Source: Mycolicibacterium sediminis (lineage in GTDB: Bacteria > Actinomycetota > Actinomycetes > Mycobacteriales > Mycobacteriaceae). Taken from it: 64,000 bases of DNA. Position 1 is the stretch's first letter. The number at the start of each line of letters is the position of its first letter. The notes under the pieces are model-generated. The model was not told the origin of the DNA. It saw only the letters and a list, made by a program, of their open reading frames with translations, and made no database searches. The DNA lies in NCBI RefSeq assembly GCF_010731735.1, contig NZ_AP022588.1, positions 4,464,001-4,528,000 on the forward strand, read 5' to 3'. This document shows positions 60,901 to 64,000 of the stretch, one piece after another. A program made the position numbers and the translations under genes.

Positions 60901-61518
60901 TCAGGTCGTGGCGTTGAGGACCTTGATCGCGAACACGAGCGAGTCGCCCTTCTCGATGCCTGCCGCGGGCTGGCCCTCCGGGTAGCCGTCCGCCGGAGTC
61001 ATGGCGACCGCCACGGTCGACCCGATCTTCTGTCCGGCGATGGCCTTCTGGAAGCCGGGCACGACGCCGGTCAGGGGGAACTCCGCAGGCGCTCCGCGCT
61101 CGTAGCTGCTGTCGAAGACCGTGCCGTCGCGGCCGTTGACGCCCATGTAGCAGACCTGCACCGTCGCGGTGTCCGCGACGACCGGCCCGTCACCCGCCTT
61201 GAGGGTGTGCACCTGCGTCTCGGTGACGCTGAACGGGGGGGTCACCGTCACGAGCGGTGCGGTGTCGTCCGTCGATCCGGTGACGGCGACCGATCCCGTC
61301 CCACCGGACAACGTCCACTCGGGCTTTCCGCCCGGTGCGGGCGCCGCGGTCGGGCAGCCCGCAGCTTCGGTCGCGGTCTCCGTGAGGTTGGGCGGGGTGA
61401 ACACGTCGGAGACGGGGGACGACGAACTCGTCGCCGCCGACTGGTCGTCCGAACCGCACGCGGCGACCGTCAGGACGAGAGACGCGGCGCAGGCCAGCAT
61501 GGCCACGGAGGAGGACAT
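60901..61518 (-). CDS. FKBP-type peptidyl-prolyl isomerase lipoprotein
   Basis: 205 residues. A lipoprotein signal (lipobox LTVAAC near residue 21) is followed by a Ser/Thr/Ala-rich segment, a partial N-terminal FKBP-like part and a complete C-terminal FKBP domain with VQVCYMGVNGRDGTVFDSSYERG, VVPGFQKAIAGQKIGSTVAV and GDSLVFAIKVL. Predicted to help folding of exported proteins. ATG 61518 is used; GTG 61533 would add five residues. Confidence 0.85.
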   Translation of the reverse strand: MSSSVAMLACAASLVLTVAACGSDDQSAATSSSSPVSDVFTPPNLTETATEAAGCPTAAPAPGGKPEWTLSGGTGSVAVTGSTDDTAPLVTVTPPFSVTETQVHTLKAGDGPVVADTATVQVCYMGVNGRDGTVFDSSYERGAPAEFPLTGVVPGFQKAIAGQKIGSTVAVAMTPADGYPEGQPAAGIEKGDSLVFAIKVLNATT

Positions 61519-61762
61519 ACGGGGTGAGGTCACGATCGCCACGCTACAGCCGGGGGACCACGGAACCGGTTGGACCCCCGATGGACGCTCCGAAAGTCCG
61601 GTCCGCCAACGTCTTTCGCGGTCGGGGACGCGAATCGCATCGGGACGAAGGCTCCGGGAACGTCCTCCCACTCTCATCTTACGGCGGGAGTGGGGGCTTG
61701 CCGCAAGACCGTCTTCCTGCTGCACAATCGTCCGGCCGACGACGCGAAACGGGGTAGCGACC

Positions 61763-62182
61763 ATGCCGACGCCATTCGAAGTGCACCCGTCGGGTGCGTT
61801 TCTCCACGGGACCAAAGCCGACCTCTCGGTCGGCGATCTGCTGGTGCCGGGCCGCCCCTCGAACTTCGAGGAGGGGCGGATCATGAACCACGTCTACGTG
61901 ACCCAGACGCTCGACGCCGCCGCGTGGGGGGCCGAGATGGCCAGGGGCGAGGGGCGGGGCCGGATCTACGTCGTGGAACCGCTGGGTGAGGTCGAGGACG
62001 ATCCCAACGTGACGGACAAGAAGATGCCGGGCAATCCGACCCGTTCGTTCCGCACCCGCGAGCCGGTGCGCATCGTGGGCGAACTCGAGGACTGGGACGG
62101 CCACTCGGTGGACGAACTCGCGACCATGCACGAGACCCTGGACCACCTTCGGCGCCAGGGCCTCGCCGTCATCTACGACTGA
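61763..62182 (+). CDS. arr: NAD+-rifamycin ADP-ribosyltransferase Arr
   Basis: 139 residues. FLHGTKADLSVGDLL, MNHVYVTQTLDAAAWGAE, VEDDPNVTDKK and GNPTRSFRTREP define Arr. The catalytic positions His15, Tyr45 and Asp80 line up with His19, Tyr49 and Asp84 of M. smegmatis Arr with a constant offset of four. It inactivates rifampicin by ADP-ribosylation. The stop overlaps by 14 bases with the convergent membrane-protein gene. Confidence 0.95.
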   Translation: MPTPFEVHPSGAFLHGTKADLSVGDLLVPGRPSNFEEGRIMNHVYVTQTLDAAAWGAEMARGEGRGRIYVVEPLGEVEDDPNVTDKKMPGNPTRSFRTREPVRIVGELEDWDGHSVDELATMHETLDHLRRQGLAVIYD

Positions 62183-62900
62183 GCGGGTCGTCCCGTCGAC
62201 GGTTGGCGCCACCGTCGAGCCACCGGCGGGTGGAGCCGGTCAGGACGACGATGACGAGCACGATCGGCAGGATGACGCTGCTCAGCGTGCTGAAGGGGTT
62301 CGCTCCCGAGGTCGGCAGGGCGCTCGCGCGCACCCCGTACTCGACCAACTGCAGGAGCACCATCGCGAGTGCCGCCCCGGCGGCCACCGAACGGCCCGTC
62401 GGCGAACGCCGGATCAGCAACGCCGCGCCGACGACCAGTGCCACCGCGACCACGAGGCGCGCGATGCCCATGACCGCGAGAAAGGTCGGGACCCACGCCG
62501 CGATGGCGTTGCCCGACTCCGCCAGTTCGGAGGCGACGGCGAGGTAGCCGATGACGGCGAAGCCCTGCAGCAGTGCGATGACGAAGCACAGCACGATCGC
62601 AGTGACCGCGGCGCCCGACGAGGCGGGCGGAGGTGGATACGGCGGGTAGCCGGGGTAGTGCTGCGGCGGACCGGGGTACTGGTGGGACGGACCGGGGTAC
62701 TGGTGGGACGGACCGGGGTACTGGTGAGGCTGCCCGGGGTAGTGCTGCTGCGGTCCGGGGTACTGCGGGTATTGCTGCGGGAACGGATACGGCTGATGAG
62801 GAGGCGGGGGTGCGGGATACGACTGACGTGGCGGACCGGGTTGCGGTGGACCGGCTTGCGGTGGACCAGCATTCGGATCCGGTTGCTGCCACGGGTTCAT
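62169..62900 (-). CDS. Pro/Tyr/Gln-rich membrane protein
   Basis: 243 residues. The first 95 are Pro, Tyr, Gln and Gly-rich with heptads such as YPGPSHQ repeated, likely disordered. Four hydrophobic helices follow (about 96-230) and a short basic tail. The layout is typical of mycobacterial envelope proteins of unknown function. ATG 62900. Confidence 0.8.
   Translation of the reverse strand: MNPWQQPDPNAGPPQAGPPQPGPPRQSYPAPPPPHQPYPFPQQYPQYPGPQQHYPGQPHQYPGPSHQYPGPSHQYPGPPQHYPGYPPYPPPPASSGAAVTAIVLCFVIALLQGFAVIGYLAVASELAESGNAIAAWVPTFLAVMGIARLVVAVALVVGAALLIRRSPTGRSVAAGAALAMVLLQLVEYGVRASALPTSGANPFSTLSSVILPIVLVIVVLTGSTRRWLDGGANRRRDDPLSRR
62670..62732. repeat. 21-bp tandem repeat inside coding sequence
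   Basis: Two perfect copies of a 21-base unit (62670-62690 and 62691-62711) and a third, diverged copy (62712-62732) lie in the gene for the Pro/Tyr-rich membrane protein. Each encodes a seven-residue unit. Copy number may vary between strains. Confidence 0.85.
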
Positions 62901-62954
62901 GCGCGCTGACGCTAGCACCGCGGGGCGCTCCCGACGGATGTACGGGAGGTCGTC

Positions 62955-64000
62955 GTGGAGGATGACGTCATGGTTGCCCCCACCCGCGGTTCGATCTATC
63001 AGGCACACCTCCGATCGACCGCGACCGTCGCCGTGCAGTTCGTCGCGGTGGCCGCCGGCCTGTGGATCCTCGCCTGGGTGGTGGGCAAGACCTGGGTCGT
63101 CGTTCTCCCCGTGGTGCTGGCGGTCATCATCTGCACGGTGCTGTGGCCGCCGGTCGGGTGGCTGCTGCGCAAGGGTGTGGCACCCGCGGTGGCGGTCCTG
63201 GTCGTCCTGCTGCTCGCCGTGGCCGTGGTCGCCGGCCTGTTCGCCGCCGTGGCGCCGGCGATCGTCGAGCAGGCCACGGAACTGGCCGAGCAGGCCACCG
63301 CGGGCGTCGTGAAGGTCAGGGACTGGCTGGGTGGCCCGCCGCTGAACATCAATGACGCGCAACTCAACTCGGCGGTCACCGCCATCAACGACCAGCTCAA
63401 CTCGAGTGGCGCCCAGATCGCGGCGGGTCTGTTCACCGGCGTCGGTGCGGCGACGTCCGCCCTGGTCACCCTGTTCACCGCGGTGGTGGTCACGTTCTTC
63501 CTCCTGAAGGACGGTCCCCGCTTCGTACCGTGGCTTCGTCGCGTCGTCGGCATGCCCGCGGCCCCCCACCTCGCGGAGATCCTGTCGCGCGTGTGGTCGA
63601 CCCTCGGCGGGTTCATTCGAACCCAGGCGCTGGTCAGCCTCGTCGACGCGGTACTGATCGGGATCGGGCTGGTCGTCCTCGGGGTGCCGCTGGCCTACGC
63701 CCTCGCAATCCTCACCTTCATCGGTGGTTTCGTGCCCATCGTCGGCGCATTCGTCGCGGGTGGCCTCGCCGTCCTGATCGCACTGGTCGCCAACGGACCG
63801 GTGAACGCGCTGATCGTCCTCGGCATCATCCTGGCGGTGCAGCAGTTGGAGGGGAACGTGCTGCAACCGTGGCTCCAGGCGAAGTCGATGAAGTTGCACG
63901 CGGTGATCGTCCTGCTGGCGGTGACACTCGGCGCGTCCACCTTCGGGGTGATCGGCGCCTTCCTCGCGGTGCCGGTCGCGGCCGCGGTGGCGGTGATCAT
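62955..64000 (+). CDS. AI-2E family (PerM-like) transporter, 3' end missing
   Basis: The frame is open to the window edge, giving 348 residues. GTG at 62955 is preferred because GGGAGG lies 5 bases upstream; an in-frame ATG lies at 62970. Visible: two early helices, a soluble helical segment (EQATELAEQATAG...), LLKDGPRFVPWLR, then GGFVPIVGAFVAGGLAVLIAL and QQLEGNVLQPWL, both typical of AI-2E/PerM proteins. The substrate in actinobacteria is unknown. Confidence 0.9.
   Translation, partial: MEDDVMVAPTRGSIYQAHLRSTATVAVQFVAVAAGLWILAWVVGKTWVVVLPVVLAVIICTVLWPPVGWLLRKGVAPAVAVLVVLLLAVAVVAGLFAAVAPAIVEQATELAEQATAGVVKVRDWLGGPPLNINDAQLNSAVTAINDQLNSSGAQIAAGLFTGVGAATSALVTLFTAVVVTFFLLKDGPRFVPWLRRVVGMPAAPHLAEILSRVWSTLGGFIRTQALVSLVDAVLIGIGLVVLGVPLAYALAILTFIGGFVPIVGAFVAGGLAVLIALVANGPVNALIVLGIILAVQQLEGNVLQPWLQAKSMKLHAVIVLLAVTLGASTFGVIGAFLAVPVAAAVAVI

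Noticed and set aside
62641..62780. CRISPR-like array
   Set aside because: The repeats are contiguous 21-mers without spacers, in frame within a coding sequence, so they are a protein-coding tandem repeat.

Overview
The window is about 64 kb of very GC-rich DNA with tightly packed genes, many GTG starts and frequent 4-base GTGA/ATGA stop-start overlaps. Gene content points to a mycobacterium, probably a fast-growing Mycolicibacterium-type species: a 765-residue class-2 isocitrate lyase, an Arr rifamycin ADP-ribosyltransferase, a RipD-type inactive NlpC/P60 protein, a fatty-acyl-AMP ligase, a DUF4193 zinc-ribbon protein, an F420/PPOX-type flavoprotein and several proline-rich envelope proteins. 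The species call is inference from family knowledge. I see no phage, insertion sequence, CRISPR array, rRNA or tRNA.

Layout. 1-4.0 kb: end of a dimethylglycine/sarcosine dehydrogenase-type enzyme and two alpha/beta hydrolases. 4.0-6.7 kb: a two-component module (LuxR-type regulator, a lone receiver domain, a GAF histidine kinase). 6.7-14.6 kb: amidase, NTF2-like protein, TerC, VOC protein, nitroreductase, YaaA, phosphodiesterase, methyltransferase and a Rieske lipoprotein. 15.0-17.0 kb: a membrane acyltransferase followed by a secreted SGNH hydrolase. 17-27 kb: small-molecule kinase, aldehyde dehydrogenase, a MenC-like protein that has lost its catalytic residues, M42 peptidase, DivIVA-repeat protein, DUF4193, TenA, RipD, Tpx, and a fatty-acyl-AMP ligase cut by an in-frame amber codon. 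27-31 kb: a three-gene flavin monooxygenase operon that looks like organosulfur scavenging. 31-35.6 kb: a 1385-residue signalling protein joining hybrid histidine kinase, PP2C phosphatase and RsbW-like ATPase, coupled to a STAS protein. 35.6-48.8 kb: methyltransferase/ligase pair, reductase, ankyrin and NYN proteins, NDH-2 with a PPOX partner, APC permease, hydrolases, isocitrate lyase. 48.7-55.8 kb: a Wadjet/MksBEF-type SMC operon (JetA, JetB, JetC) with no JetD nuclease nearby, followed by small genes. 55.9-64 kb: S4 protein, Nei glycosylase, small proteins, a sugar transporter, a zeta-toxin/ParD-like module with a twin-palindrome operator, a DUF2256 micro-gene, an FKBP lipoprotein, arr, a repeat-rich membrane protein, and the start of an AI-2E family transporter.

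The points most worth following are the amber-interrupted ligase, the JetABC operon without a nuclease gene, the catalytically stripped MenC-like protein, the all-in-one stress-signalling protein with its STAS partner, and the toxin-antitoxin operator. Gene boundaries were set by reading frames plus Shine-Dalgarno placement; functions come from motifs recognised by eye, not from database searches.
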